A stretch of DNA of 64,000 nucleotides, from contig JANOCT010000001.1 in assembly GCA_031412335.1 (NCBI GenBank), positions 186,001 to 250,000 on the forward strand, given 5' to 3'. The stretch is from JBBQYA01 sp031412335. GTDB lineage: Bacteria > Bacteroidota > Bacteroidia > Sphingobacteriales > Sphingobacteriaceae. Below the pieces are notes generated by a model that did no database searches, had not been told where the DNA came from, and saw nothing but the letters and a program-made list of their open reading frames with translations. Shown here piece after piece: positions 17,280-26,826 of the stretch. How positions within the stretch are numbered: position 1 is the stretch's first letter; each line of letters opens with the position of its first letter. The position numbers were made by a program, and so were the translations under genes.

Positions 17280-18323
17280 ATGGAAATTGGAATCGACAGT
17301 TTTGCAGCAAATTTTGAAGAATCGGTTTCAACCTTAAAAAGCCAAGATGCCATGGCTTTATTGCTCGAAAGGATTGAATATGCCGATAAAATGGGATTGG
17401 ATGTATTTGGCATTGGCGAACATCACCGAAAAGAATTTCTGGATTCGGCACCGGTAATGATTTTGGCGGCAGCAGCAGCGCGAACCAAACGCATAAAACT
17501 AACCAGTGCTGTTACAGTCTTGAGTGCAGCAGATCCGGTTAGGGTTTTTCAAAACTTTGCAACCTTAGATATTATATCCAATGGAAGAGCAGAAATTATT
17601 GCTGGCCGTGGATCATTTATTGAAGCGTATCCCCTATTCGGACTCAATTTGCAAGATTATGAAGAATTGTACGAAGAAAAACTGGAGCTTTTATTAACTA
17701 TTCGAGATCATGAGTTTGTGAATTGGTCGGGTAGATTTCGTGCAGCATTAAAAAACCAAGCCGTATACCCACGACCCGTACAAAAAACCTTACCCATATG
17801 GCGAGGCGTTGGCGGTACACCCGAATCTTTTGTGCGTGCAGGTGCCATGGGTTTACCCTTAATGGTTGCCATTATTGGTGGCGAAACACATCGTTTCCGT
17901 CCCTTGGTTGATTTGTATAGAGCAGCAGGAAAACGCGCAGGACATGCTCCAGAAAAACTTATGGTAGGTATGCACGCCTTTGGTTATGTAGCCGAAACCA
18001 GCCAACAAGCCAAAGATGAAATGTACGAGGGATATAAAATTGCAATGTCTGGACAAATGGCAAAAGACAGAAACTTCCCTCCCGTAACCCGAGAACGATT
18101 TGATTCTCAAACTGGCACAACCGGAGCATTTCTGGTTGGTGACCCACAAGAAGTAGCCGATAAAATTATACGCCATAGCGATGCCCTGGGTGGATTAGTT
18201 AGGATAAATTTCCAAATGGATACCGCCAACACCCAACACGAAAAATTAATGAAAGCAATTGAATTGATTGGAAAAGAGGTAATACCAATGGTGAAGGAAG
18301 GCTTGGAAAAGAGAGGTATTTGA
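17280..18323 (+). CDS. LLM-class flavin-dependent oxidoreductase (luciferase-like)
   Basis: 347 residues from ATG 17280; a TTG at 17265 sits in an A-run and is less likely. MEIGIDSFAANFEE at the start, FGIGEHHRKEFLDSAP, RTKRIKLTSAVTVLSAADPVR and LDIISNGRAEIIAGRGSF are hallmarks of the bacterial luciferase-like family. It should use reduced flavin (FMN) to oxidise an unknown substrate. Base composition is visibly richer in G and C than its neighbours, and it lies alone between the hip operon and the restriction operon, so horizontal acquisition is plausible. Confidence 0.88.
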   Translation: MEIGIDSFAANFEESVSTLKSQDAMALLLERIEYADKMGLDVFGIGEHHRKEFLDSAPVMILAAAAARTKRIKLTSAVTVLSAADPVRVFQNFATLDIISNGRAEIIAGRGSFIEAYPLFGLNLQDYEELYEEKLELLLTIRDHEFVNWSGRFRAALKNQAVYPRPVQKTLPIWRGVGGTPESFVRAGAMGLPLMVAIIGGETHRFRPLVDLYRAAGKRAGHAPEKLMVGMHAFGYVAETSQQAKDEMYEGYKIAMSGQMAKDRNFPPVTRERFDSQTGTTGAFLVGDPQEVADKIIRHSDALGGLVRINFQMDTANTQHEKLMKAIELIGKEVIPMVKEGLEKRGI

Positions 18324-18364
18324 GGGAAAGGTAATTTTTATTGACACTATCAAAAGTGCTGGGA

Positions 18365-18380
18365 AACTTTTGCATATTTG
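18365..18380 (+). promoter_or_regulatory. Promoter-like block AACTTTTGCATATTTG
   Basis: CATATTTG fits the Bacteroidota -7 box TAnnTTTG with one mismatch. Nearly the same block occurs before the AraC gene (27951) and the DinB-like gene (30451). It lies about 90 bases upstream of the restriction operon. Confidence 0.4.
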
Positions 18381-18452
18381 AGAGCTAAAGCAAGGCTAAA
18401 TAACAAAGCAAAAAATATTAGGTCTACCATAAACTTAAAATGAAAGCAAATT

Positions 18453-18638
18453 TTGACATGTGAAAATCAAAACGACCAAAAGAGATTACTGCAAAACAAA
18501 CTGGAGCAGATACCCAATTTTGCTAAAATAATGACCCTTTTGTTAGCAGACCAATTCAATGTTGTTGTGAAACTGGAAAATAAAGCAATGCAGGTTTCGG
18601 AGCAAAACCTAAATTTTATAAAATTTAAGAAAAATTAA
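18453..18638 (+). CDS. Small ORF coupled to hsdM
   Basis: 61 residues if started at TTG 18453 (an in-frame TGA lies at 18441-18443, so little more is possible); an internal ATG at 18531 gives a shorter form. It is hydrophilic with a short hydrophobic patch (IMTLLLADQFNVVVKLE) and no domain I know. Its stop overlaps the hsdM ATG by one base (TAATG), so it may serve as a translational leader for the restriction operon. Confidence 0.45.
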   Translation: MTCENQNDQKRLLQNKLEQIPNFAKIMTLLLADQFNVVVKLENKAMQVSEQNLNFIKFKKN

Positions 18639-21136
18639 TGGCAATTAAAAAATCAGAATTATACAGTTCTCTATGGGCAAGTTGCGACAAGTTGAGAGGC
18701 TCCATGGAACCAAGCCAATACAAAGATTATGTATTAGTATTTCTCTTTGTAAAATATGTTAGTGACAAATATGCAAACGACCCTAATGGTTTAATTAAAA
18801 TTCCTGTTGGTGGTGGTTTTAGAGATATGCAACTTTTAAAAGGGCAAAAAGATATTGGCGAAAAAATAGATGTTGCCATAAGTTCATTGGCTAAAGAAAA
18901 CGACTTGGTGAATGTAATTGATGTCATCAGTTTTCAAGATGAGGAAAAACTGGGAAAAGGCAAAGAAATGGTTGACAAGCTCACCGACCTGATTACCATT
19001 TTTGAAAATCCTGCTTTAGACTTTAGTAAAAATCGTGCAGAAGGCGATGATATTTTAGGCGATGCTTACGAATATTTGATGCGAAACTTTGCTTCGGAAA
19101 GTGGAAAGAGTAAAGGAGAATTTTATACTCCTGCCGAAGTAAGCCGTGTGTTGGCGAAAGTGATTGGGGTTAGAAAAATTTCCAAAGAAAAACAAACCAT
19201 TTACGACCCTACTTGTGGCTCGGGTTCGTTATTGTTGAAAGTGGCCGAAGAAGCCGAAATTAAAGTGAATCTATACGGACAAGAAAAGACAGTGGTAACT
19301 GCCGCTTTGGCTCGTATGAATATGATTTTGCATAACAACCCCGAAGCAGTAATTGAAAAAGGACAAAGCACCTTATCCAATCCTTTGCATACCGATAAAG
19401 CAACTGGAAATCTCAAATCCTTCGATTTTGTAGTTGCTAATCCTCCCTTTTCTTCCAAAAATTGGATGGATGGGTTTAATCCTTCTGATGATTATTATGG
19501 TCGATTTGAAGAAGGTAAAATACCTCCTGAAAAAAATGGTGATTATGCCTTTTTATTACACATCATCAGATCACTAAAAAGTACAGGAAAAGGTGCTTGC
19601 ATTTTACCACACGGTGTATTGTTCAGGGGTAATGTAGAAAGTGAAATCCGCAAAAGTCTGATTAGAAAAGGCTATATAAAAGGCATTATTGGTTTACCTG
19701 CCAACTTATTTTACGGCACGGGTATTCCTGCCTGTGTAATAGTAATTGATATGGAAAATGCTGAAACTTCTAAAGACCTTTCGGAAGATGAAAGAGGCAT
19801 TTTTATGTTAGATGCCAGCAAAGGTTTTATTAAAGACGGTAATAAAAACCGCTTGCGTGAGCAAGATATTCATAAAATAACGGATGTTTTTAACAAGCAA
19901 ATTGAAGTACCTAAGTTCAGTCGTTTTGTTTCGTACAAAGAGATTAGCGATCCAAAAAATGATTTCAATCTCAATATTCCCCGATACATTGACAGTCAGG
20001 AAATAGAAGACATACAAGACATTGAAGCTCATTTATTAGGCGGAATCCCAAATGCTGATATAGAAGCAATGAATGGATATTGGGAAGTGTACAAAACTTT
20101 GAAAAACGAATTGTTTTCAGAAAACAATCGCAATGGGTACAGCCAACTTAAAATTAGTAAAGACAGCATCAAACAAACCATTTTCAACCATCCTGAATTT
20201 ATCACATTCAGTATAGAAATGGACAATTTGTTTACCGTTTGGAAAACACGAAATACCGTTTTCTTAAAAGACTTGACCGTTGGCATTAAACCCAAACAAA
20301 CCATTCACAGCATTTCGGAGGATGTGTTGCAAACCTACACCGGCAAAGCTTTAATGGACAAATATGATGTTTACCAGCACTTGATGAATTACTGGAATGA
20401 AATCATGCAAGATGATTGTTATTTGATTGCTGTAGACGGCTGGAAAGCTGAACCTTACCGCATTTTGGTAAAGAACAAAACAGGTAAAGATACCGACAAA
20501 GGTTGGGATTGTGATTTGGTGCCTAAAACCTTGGTTGTTGACCACTACTTTTTAACTGAAAAAAAAGCTATTGAAAATCTAGAAGCTGAAAGAGAAAATG
20601 CAGCTACCACTTTGCAAGAAATAAAAGAAGAACAGACTACAGAAGAAGGTTATTTTGCTGATTTCATTGATAAATTATCAGTAAAAGTTAATATCCAAAA
20701 TCGATTGAAAAAAATTCTGGCTAGTAAACTAAAAGAAAAAAAAGAAACTTTACCACTTGCAGCCGAAGCCGAAACAGCTTATGGCGAACAAGCCGTATTG
20801 GAACAATATCTTGAATTGACTGAAAAGCAGACCGAACTCAACAAAAAGATAAAAGAAGCAGAAGCCGAGTTGGATAAAAAAGCATTGGCTCGCTATAAAA
20901 CATTGACAGAAACCGAAATAAAACAACTGGTGGTTGACGATAAATGGATGGCAAACATAGAGCGAAGTGTAAAAACCGAGATGGAACGCATTAGCCAACG
21001 CCTTACCCAACGCATAAAAGAACTGGCTGAACGATACGAAACACCATTGCCAAAGCAAACAAGCGATGTAAAACTATTGGAAGAAAAAGTAAAGAAGCAC
21101 CTTGAAAAAATGGGCTTTGCAATGGAAACCCTATAA
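18638..21136 (+). CDS. hsdM: Type I restriction-modification system, methyltransferase subunit
   Basis: 832 residues. N-terminal HsdM_N helices (about 5-150), then an N6-adenine methyltransferase domain: DPTCGSGSLLLK (SAM-binding motif I, near 190) and VANPPFSS (catalytic motif IV, NPPF, near 268). The C-terminal 300 residues form long coiled coils (AEAELDKKALARYKTLTETE and around), which makes it longer than the classical 500-residue HsdM; this long form is common in Bacteroidota. With HsdS it methylates adenine in the recognition site and with HsdR it forms the nuclease. Confidence 0.95.
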   Translation: MAIKKSELYSSLWASCDKLRGSMEPSQYKDYVLVFLFVKYVSDKYANDPNGLIKIPVGGGFRDMQLLKGQKDIGEKIDVAISSLAKENDLVNVIDVISFQDEEKLGKGKEMVDKLTDLITIFENPALDFSKNRAEGDDILGDAYEYLMRNFASESGKSKGEFYTPAEVSRVLAKVIGVRKISKEKQTIYDPTCGSGSLLLKVAEEAEIKVNLYGQEKTVVTAALARMNMILHNNPEAVIEKGQSTLSNPLHTDKATGNLKSFDFVVANPPFSSKNWMDGFNPSDDYYGRFEEGKIPPEKNGDYAFLLHIIRSLKSTGKGACILPHGVLFRGNVESEIRKSLIRKGYIKGIIGLPANLFYGTGIPACVIVIDMENAETSKDLSEDERGIFMLDASKGFIKDGNKNRLREQDIHKITDVFNKQIEVPKFSRFVSYKEISDPKNDFNLNIPRYIDSQEIEDIQDIEAHLLGGIPNADIEAMNGYWEVYKTLKNELFSENNRNGYSQLKISKDSIKQTIFNHPEFITFSIEMDNLFTVWKTRNTVFLKDLTVGIKPKQTIHSISEDVLQTYTGKALMDKYDVYQHLMNYWNEIMQDDCYLIAVDGWKAEPYRILVKNKTGKDTDKGWDCDLVPKTLVVDHYFLTEKKAIENLEAERENAATTLQEIKEEQTTEEGYFADFIDKLSVKVNIQNRLKKILASKLKEKKETLPLAAEAETAYGEQAVLEQYLELTEKQTELNKKIKEAEAELDKKALARYKTLTETEIKQLVVDDKWMANIERSVKTEMERISQRLTQRIKELAERYETPLPKQTSDVKLLEEKVKKHLEKMGFAMETL

Positions 21137-21180
21137 AAAAGAATTTCTTCAGGGACTAATAGGAATAAGGTGTAAAGAAC

Positions 21181-22038
21181 ATGAAAAACGAAATAATTTT
21201 ATATCAATCAGATGAATTGCCTGAACATATAGAGGTAAGATTAGATGATGATACCGTATGGCTTACACAAGGGCAAATGGCCGCATTGTTCAGACAAACC
21301 AAACAAAATGTCAGTTTGCATATCAATAATTGTTTCAAAGAAGGAGAACTGGAAAAATTGGCAACCGTCAAGTATTCCTTGACAGTTCAAATAGAAGGCG
21401 AAAGAAAAGTGAAACGGAGTATTGAATATTATAATCTGGATGTAATTATTTCAGTAGGATATCGTGTAAAATCAAAACAAGGCACGCAGTTTAGAATTTG
21501 GGCTACTCATGTTTTAAGAGATTATTTATTGAAAGGTTATGCACTCAACCAACGTATAGATAGAATTGAAAATAACTATGAAAACCTATCTAAAGAAGTA
21601 AATAAAATCTCTTTGCAACTAAAAACACAAGATTTACCCAATCAGGGTATTTTCTTCGAAGGACAAATATTTGATGCATACGTTTTTGTTTCAGAGATTA
21701 TCAAAAAAGCCAAATCCGATATTATCTTGATTGATAATTATGTTGACGAAACTGTGCTGACCTTATTAGCCAAACGCTCAAAAAAAGTACATGCTACCAT
21801 TTATACCAAAAGCATCAGCAAGCAATTACAATTAGACATAGACAAACACAACAGTCAATACCCCCCTATCGAAATTAAAACCTTTGCCGATAGCCACGAC
21901 CGTTTTCTAATTATTAACCATTTAGAACTCTATCATTTGGGAGCATCACTTAAAGACTTGGGCAAAAAATGGTTTGCATTTTCCAAAATGGATTCACTCA
22001 GTGCCGATGTATTGGCAAAATTGAAATTAGCAAAATGA
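21181..22038 (+). CDS. RhuM-family protein with C-terminal PLD-like region
   Basis: 285 residues. Residues about 1-120 match the virulence RhuM / phage-antirepressor-like domain: VRLDDDTVWLTQGQMAALF, NNCFKEGELEK and YYNLDVIISVGYRVKSKQGT. A short coiled coil (about 125-150) leads to a C-terminal region with SHDRFLIINH and YHLGASLKDLGKKWFAFSKM, which resembles one half of a phospholipase-D-like fold (H-D in place of HxK). It lies inside the hsd operon between hsdM and hsdS and its stop overlaps the hsdS start (ATGA). Role unknown; a regulator or accessory defence protein is inferred from position. Confidence 0.85.
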   Translation: MKNEIILYQSDELPEHIEVRLDDDTVWLTQGQMAALFRQTKQNVSLHINNCFKEGELEKLATVKYSLTVQIEGERKVKRSIEYYNLDVIISVGYRVKSKQGTQFRIWATHVLRDYLLKGYALNQRIDRIENNYENLSKEVNKISLQLKTQDLPNQGIFFEGQIFDAYVFVSEIIKKAKSDIILIDNYVDETVLTLLAKRSKKVHATIYTKSISKQLQLDIDKHNSQYPPIEIKTFADSHDRFLIINHLELYHLGASLKDLGKKWFAFSKMDSLSADVLAKLKLAK

Positions 22039-23162
22039 TACAAATAGTAGAGAAATATAAACAAACCGAAGTGGGTTTAATTCCAAGTGATTGGGAGGTG
22101 AAAGAGTTGGGTGAAATTTTAACTTTTGGAAGCGGCAGAGATTATAAGCAATTGAGGAATGGTGAAATACCTGTTTATGGAACTGGCGGAATAATGACTT
22201 ATGTAAATGAGTTTCTTTACGATGGAGAATCAGTTGGAATTGGTAGAAAAGGAACAATAGATAAACCTGTTTTTCTTATTGGAAAATTTTGGACGGTTGA
22301 CACATTGTTTTACACACACCAGTTTCTAAATACCAACCCTAAATTTATTTATTATAAATTTTGTTTGATTAAGTGGAAAGAATTTAATGAAGCATCAGGA
22401 GTTCCAAGCCTTAATAAAAAAACTCTTCAAAAAATAAAAATTTCTCTTCCAGAATTATCAGAACAAACCGCCATAGCCACCGCCCTATCCGATGCAGATG
22501 CCTTGATAAGTGGTTTAGAAAAACTCATTGCCAAAAAACGCAACATCAAACAAGGGGCCATGCAAAAATTGCTGGAGCCGAAAGAGGGTTGGGAAGTGAA
22601 GAAGTTGGGGGAGATTGGAACAATTGTTACAGGCAGTACTCCACCAACTCAAATAAAAGAATATTGGAATGGCTCAATTCCTTGGATTACTCCAACAGAT
22701 ATTTTAAATACTCAAAAAGACATTATTCGTTCTGAACGAGAAGTAACAATTGCTGGACTTCAAGTAATAAGAAAACTACCAGCAAATACTTTATTGGTTA
22801 CCTGTATTGCCAGCATTGGTAAAAATGCAATTTTAAGAAATGACGGTGCTTGCAATCAACAGATAAATGCAATTATACCTAATGCAGAGAATAGTGTTGA
22901 TTATTTATACTTCTTAATTGAAAACAGCAAATCATATTTAATTGGAAAAGCAGGAACAACAGCAACAATGATGATTTCTAAAAAGGAATTTTCAGAAATC
23001 ACTTATTCCTTTCCAAATTTAAAAGAACAAATCCACATCGCAACAATCCTTTCCGATATGGATGCTGAGATAACCGCCTTAGAAACCAAATTGGAGAAAT
23101 ACAAAAAGGTAAAATTGGGGATGATGCAGAATTTATTAACGGGGAAAATAAGATTGGTGTAA
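22035..23162 (+). CDS. hsdS: Type I restriction-modification system, specificity subunit
   Basis: 375 residues from ATG 22035, which overlaps the rhuM-like stop; a longer frame opening at 21969 inside the preceding gene is rejected. Two target-recognition domains are present: the first begins IPSDWEVKELGEILTFGSG, the second EGWEVKKLGEIGTIVTGSTP. Each is followed by a conserved helix (SEQTAIATALSDADALISGL and KEQIHIATILSDMDAEITAL). These helices act as a ruler between the two half-sites. The target sequence cannot be read from this. Confidence 0.93.
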   Translation: MIQIVEKYKQTEVGLIPSDWEVKELGEILTFGSGRDYKQLRNGEIPVYGTGGIMTYVNEFLYDGESVGIGRKGTIDKPVFLIGKFWTVDTLFYTHQFLNTNPKFIYYKFCLIKWKEFNEASGVPSLNKKTLQKIKISLPELSEQTAIATALSDADALISGLEKLIAKKRNIKQGAMQKLLEPKEGWEVKKLGEIGTIVTGSTPPTQIKEYWNGSIPWITPTDILNTQKDIIRSEREVTIAGLQVIRKLPANTLLVTCIASIGKNAILRNDGACNQQINAIIPNAENSVDYLYFLIENSKSYLIGKAGTTATMMISKKEFSEITYSFPNLKEQIHIATILSDMDAEITALETKLEKYKKVKLGMMQNLLTGKIRLV

Positions 23163-23163
23163 T

Positions 23164-23751
23164 ATGGCAAAATTTCAAAACAAATACCGCAGCGAAACCG
23201 CAAGGGCACAATGGTGGAATTATGCCGATGATGGGACATATTTCATTACCATCTGCACCGCAGGTCGTGAATGGATATTTGGCGAAATTTTAAACAATGA
23301 AATGAATCTATCACCCATTGGCGAAATGGTTTATCAGGAATGGAATTTTTCATTTAATATGCGTTCCGAATTGTTTTGCGACACATTTGTAATAATGCCC
23401 AACCATATACATGCCATTTTGCGGATTGATAACGGCATTGTTTTAGGGACGAACGGCATTGTAGGGACGCACGGCCGTGCGTCCCTACAAACGCCAACGG
23501 CACCACCCAGCAATACCGGTGTTGCCTATCGTTTACCAAAATCAATTTCATCGTTTGCTGCAGGTTTTAAATCGTCCGCCACCAAACGAATCAATGAATA
23601 TCGTAATTCCCCCAAAATGCCGGTTTGGCAAACACGTTTTCACGACCACATTATTCGCAATGATGCGGAATACCAACGAATTTATAATTATATCGAAACC
23701 AATATTGAAAATTGGGAAAAAGATACATTTTTTAAAAAATTAGAACTATGA
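23164..23751 (+). CDS. REP-associated tyrosine transposase (RAYT, Y1_Tnp family)
   Basis: 195 residues. MPNHIHAIL carries the H-x-H of the HUH nuclease motif, and NYIETNIENW near the end the usual C-terminal helix with a candidate catalytic Tyr. RAYTs are single-copy relatives of IS200/IS605 transposases linked to short palindromic repeats. The gene sits between hsdS and hsdR, one base after the hsdS stop, and overlaps the hsdR start by four bases (ATGA), so it is transcribed as part of the restriction operon. A 32-base palindrome lies within its own reading frame. Confidence 0.9.
   Translation: MAKFQNKYRSETARAQWWNYADDGTYFITICTAGREWIFGEILNNEMNLSPIGEMVYQEWNFSFNMRSELFCDTFVIMPNHIHAILRIDNGIVLGTNGIVGTHGRASLQTPTAPPSNTGVAYRLPKSISSFAAGFKSSATKRINEYRNSPKMPVWQTRFHDHIIRNDAEYQRIYNYIETNIENWEKDTFFKKLEL
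23459..23490. repeat. Perfect 32-base REP-like palindrome inside the RAYT gene
   Basis: Inverted repeat centred between 23474 and 23475; each arm is 16 bases (left arm TTGTAGGGACGCACGG). A degenerate half copy, TTAGGGACGAACGGCATT, starts about 20 bases earlier (around 23443). It encodes the in-frame residues GTHGRASLQ, so it is tolerated within the coding sequence. Form and host gene agree with a REP element. Confidence 0.85.
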
Positions 23752-26700
23752 GCAAAGTAGGTCAAAAAGAACGTGCCACCCAAAACCGAATTGTGCATTT
23801 GTTTCAAGAGCAATTGCAGTACAAGTATTTAGGTAATTGGGAAGAACGAGCAAATAACAGCAATATAGAAGAAACAGAGTTGCGCAAGTTTCTGCAAACG
23901 AAATACAGCGAAGAACTTATCAACAAAGCCATTTTTGCTTTAAAAAAAGAAGCTAACATTAATAGTAACGATGATCTGTTCACTGCAAACAAAGAAGTGT
24001 ATTCTATGCTTCGCTATGGAACTTCGAAAAAGGTGGATGCCATTAAAAGACTTGAACACGTTGATTTTATTGATTGGGAAAATCCTATCAACAACCACTT
24101 CGCCATTGCCGAAGAAGTAACCATAAAAGGTTTTAAAGAACGCAGACCCGATATTGTATTGTACATAAACGGTATTGCCATTGGTGTTTTGGAATTAAAA
24201 AAAGCTAGTCAATCAGCATCTCAAGGAATAAGGCAAAATATAAGTAACCAATCTAAATATTTCAATCCTTGGTTTTTTACTACCATTCAATTGGTGCTGG
24301 CTGGCAACGACAGTAATGGTTTGTTTTATGGCACCACAAAAACGGAAGAAAAATACTTTCTGAAATGGAAAGAAGATAACGATGTGTACAATCCGGATGA
24401 AATACTCTTGGACAAACACATCATTCAGTTTTGTAACAAAGAACGTTTACTCGAAATCGTTCACAACTTTGTGATTTTCGATTTTGGCACTAAAAAATTA
24501 TGTCGCCCCAATCAATATTTCGGCATAAAAGAAGCTCAGAAATACCTTGCTAACAAAGAAGGCGGCATCATTTGGCACACACAAGGCAGCGGAAAGAGTT
24601 TAACCATGGTGTGGTTGGCTAAATGGATTTTAGAAAATAATCCGAAAGCCCGATTACTCGTTGTAACCGACCGTACGGAATTGGATGAACAGATTGAAGG
24701 CGTGTTTTTAGGTGTTGGCGAAACCATTAAACGAACTAAAAGCGGAGCCGATTTAGTTTCAATATTGAATAATACATCGCCCAGATTGATTTGTAGCTTG
24801 GTGCATAAGTTTGGTGGAAAAGAGGAAAATGCAACTGATGAATTTGTAACTGCATTAAAACAATCCAAGGATTTTCAGCCTAAGGGAGAATTTGTGGTTT
24901 TTATAGACGAATGTCACCGAACACAAAGTGGTGACTTGCACAAAGCAATGAAAAGCATATTGCCTGAAAATTCAATTTTCATTGGATTTACAGGTACACC
25001 TTTATTGAAGAAAGACAAAAAGAAAAGTCTGGAAGTTTTCGGTAGGTACATACACACCTACAAATTTGACGAAGCAGTAAAAGATGGAGTTGTTTTGGAT
25101 TTGCTCTATGAAGCCCGCGATGTTGATCAACATGTATTAGACCAAAAAGGAATTGACGATTGGTTTGAAATTGTAACCAAAGGAATGAACGACCTGCCAA
25201 AAGCAGAGCTGAAACAGAAATGGGGCACTATGCAAAAAGTGTTAAGCACTAAAAGTCGTTTGGAGAGAATTGTATTTGACATCAAAAAAGATTTCATCAC
25301 AAAACCACGCTTGAAAGATGGTAGAGGGAATGCAATTTTAGTTTCAAGAAGTATTTATGAAGCTTGTCGCTATTATGAGCTATTTCAAAGCTTTGGGATA
25401 AAGAAATGCGGTATCATTACTAGTTTTGAGCCCAATGAAAACACCATAAAAATTGAAGAAACTGGAAACGGAGAAACTGAGAAAAAAGAGCAATTTGAGA
25501 TTTATCAAAAAATGCTCAAAGACTATGGCTTTACGGATGCTGAGAGTTTTGAAAAGTTTGCTAAAAAGAAATTCAAAGATGAACCTGCCAATATGCAATT
25601 GCTTATTGTAGTTGATAAATTATTGACAGGTTTTGATGCGATACACTGCTCATATTTGTACATTGATAAGCAGATGCAAGACCACGGTTTATTTCAAGCT
25701 ATTTGCCGTACCAACAGATTAGGAAAGGAAGAAGAAAACGACCCTTATTATAAAGAATTTGGATATATTATTGACTATAAAAACCTGTTAGATAATCTCA
25801 ATAAATCAATTACAGATTATACTTCAGATGCATTTGATGCCTTTGATGAAGAAGATGTAAAAGGCTTGTTGACAGAAAGATTAGTAAAAGCAAAAGAACG
25901 TTTAGAAGATTCCATAGAGGCATTGCATCAATTGTGTTTAGACGTTCCACCACCAAAACAGATAGAACAATATTATCATTATTTCTGTGGCGACTCAAGC
26001 AACAAAGACGACCTGAAAGACCGAGAAGAAAAACGATTGACTTTATACAAATTGGTAGTCGCATTAATTAGAGCTTACAACAACATAGCCGCTGAGATGA
26101 TTGAAGCAGGTTACACACAAGCCGAAGCAGACAAAATAAAAGAGAAAGTAATTTACTATGCTGAAATGCGAAACAGCATCAAGCTTTACAGTCACGACTA
26201 TATCGACTTAAAAAAATATGAACCCGATATGCGTCAGATGTTGGATATGTATCTTACAGCCGATCCAAGCCGTGTGCTTTCTAATTTAGGCGAAGCCACA
26301 TTACTTCAACTTATTGTTGAAAATGGAATTGAAGAAGCCATTGATAAATTGCCCGGTAGCATTAAAGGAAATAAATCGGCAATGAGTGAAACCATTGAAA
26401 ATAATATGCGGAAAACGATTATTCAGGAAATGCCTATTAATCCTGCCTATTATGAAAAAATGAGTTTATTGCTTTTGGAGTTAATACGGTTAAGAAAAGA
26501 AGGTGCAATAACTTACGAAGAACTATTAAAAAAATATGAAGATTTAGCCAACAATATTCAGCCAAATACTAAGAAGTCGTATCCAAAAGATATTGACACA
26601 AAACCCAAACAAGCACTTTACGACAACTTAATGGAAAACGAAGAATTGTCGATTGCGCTGGACAAAAAAGTTCAATATGGCAAAGATGATGACTGGAGAA

Positions 26701-26825
26701 GTACACATATTAAAAGACGAAATGTTGAGATTATCATAAGGCAAGTTTTATCGGATTATGACATTAAAGATGAAGCTGTTGTGAGTAAAATATTTGATTT
26801 AATTTCAAATCAAAAGGAATATTAA
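23748..26825 (+). CDS. hsdR: Type I restriction enzyme, endonuclease/translocase subunit
   Basis: 1025 residues. The N-terminal nuclease has RRPDIVLYINGIAIGVLELKKA, the PD-(D/E)xK site with Asp and E-x-K. The SF2 helicase motor follows: Walker A HTQGSGKSLTMVW (near 280), DECHRTQSGD (motif II), FIGFTGTPLL (motif III) and a second RecA domain with LLIVVDKLLTGFDA and QAICRTNRLGK (motif VI). The C-terminal 300 residues are helical and should dock on the methyltransferase. Start overlaps the RAYT stop by four bases, so hsdR translation depends on reading through the RAYT gene. Confidence 0.95.
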   Translation: MSKVGQKERATQNRIVHLFQEQLQYKYLGNWEERANNSNIEETELRKFLQTKYSEELINKAIFALKKEANINSNDDLFTANKEVYSMLRYGTSKKVDAIKRLEHVDFIDWENPINNHFAIAEEVTIKGFKERRPDIVLYINGIAIGVLELKKASQSASQGIRQNISNQSKYFNPWFFTTIQLVLAGNDSNGLFYGTTKTEEKYFLKWKEDNDVYNPDEILLDKHIIQFCNKERLLEIVHNFVIFDFGTKKLCRPNQYFGIKEAQKYLANKEGGIIWHTQGSGKSLTMVWLAKWILENNPKARLLVVTDRTELDEQIEGVFLGVGETIKRTKSGADLVSILNNTSPRLICSLVHKFGGKEENATDEFVTALKQSKDFQPKGEFVVFIDECHRTQSGDLHKAMKSILPENSIFIGFTGTPLLKKDKKKSLEVFGRYIHTYKFDEAVKDGVVLDLLYEARDVDQHVLDQKGIDDWFEIVTKGMNDLPKAELKQKWGTMQKVLSTKSRLERIVFDIKKDFITKPRLKDGRGNAILVSRSIYEACRYYELFQSFGIKKCGIITSFEPNENTIKIEETGNGETEKKEQFEIYQKMLKDYGFTDAESFEKFAKKKFKDEPANMQLLIVVDKLLTGFDAIHCSYLYIDKQMQDHGLFQAICRTNRLGKEEENDPYYKEFGYIIDYKNLLDNLNKSITDYTSDAFDAFDEEDVKGLLTERLVKAKERLEDSIEALHQLCLDVPPPKQIEQYYHYFCGDSSNKDDLKDREEKRLTLYKLVVALIRAYNNIAAEMIEAGYTQAEADKIKEKVIYYAEMRNSIKLYSHDYIDLKKYEPDMRQMLDMYLTADPSRVLSNLGEATLLQLIVENGIEEAIDKLPGSIKGNKSAMSETIENNMRKTIIQEMPINPAYYEKMSLLLLELIRLRKEGAITYEELLKKYEDLANNIQPNTKKSYPKDIDTKPKQALYDNLMENEELSIALDKKVQYGKDDDWRSTHIKRRNVEIIIRQVLSDYDIKDEAVVSKIFDLISNQKEY

Positions 26826-26826
26826 G

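Noticed and set aside
21969..22034. Upstream extension of hsdS into the RhuM-like gene
   Set aside because: The extension lies in another frame of a conserved coding region; ATG 22035 overlaps the stop (ATGA) and starts the usual HsdS N-terminus.
23354..23551. Minus-strand frame opposite the RAYT gene
   Set aside because: A shadow caused by the palindrome, which encodes GTHGRASLQ on both strands.
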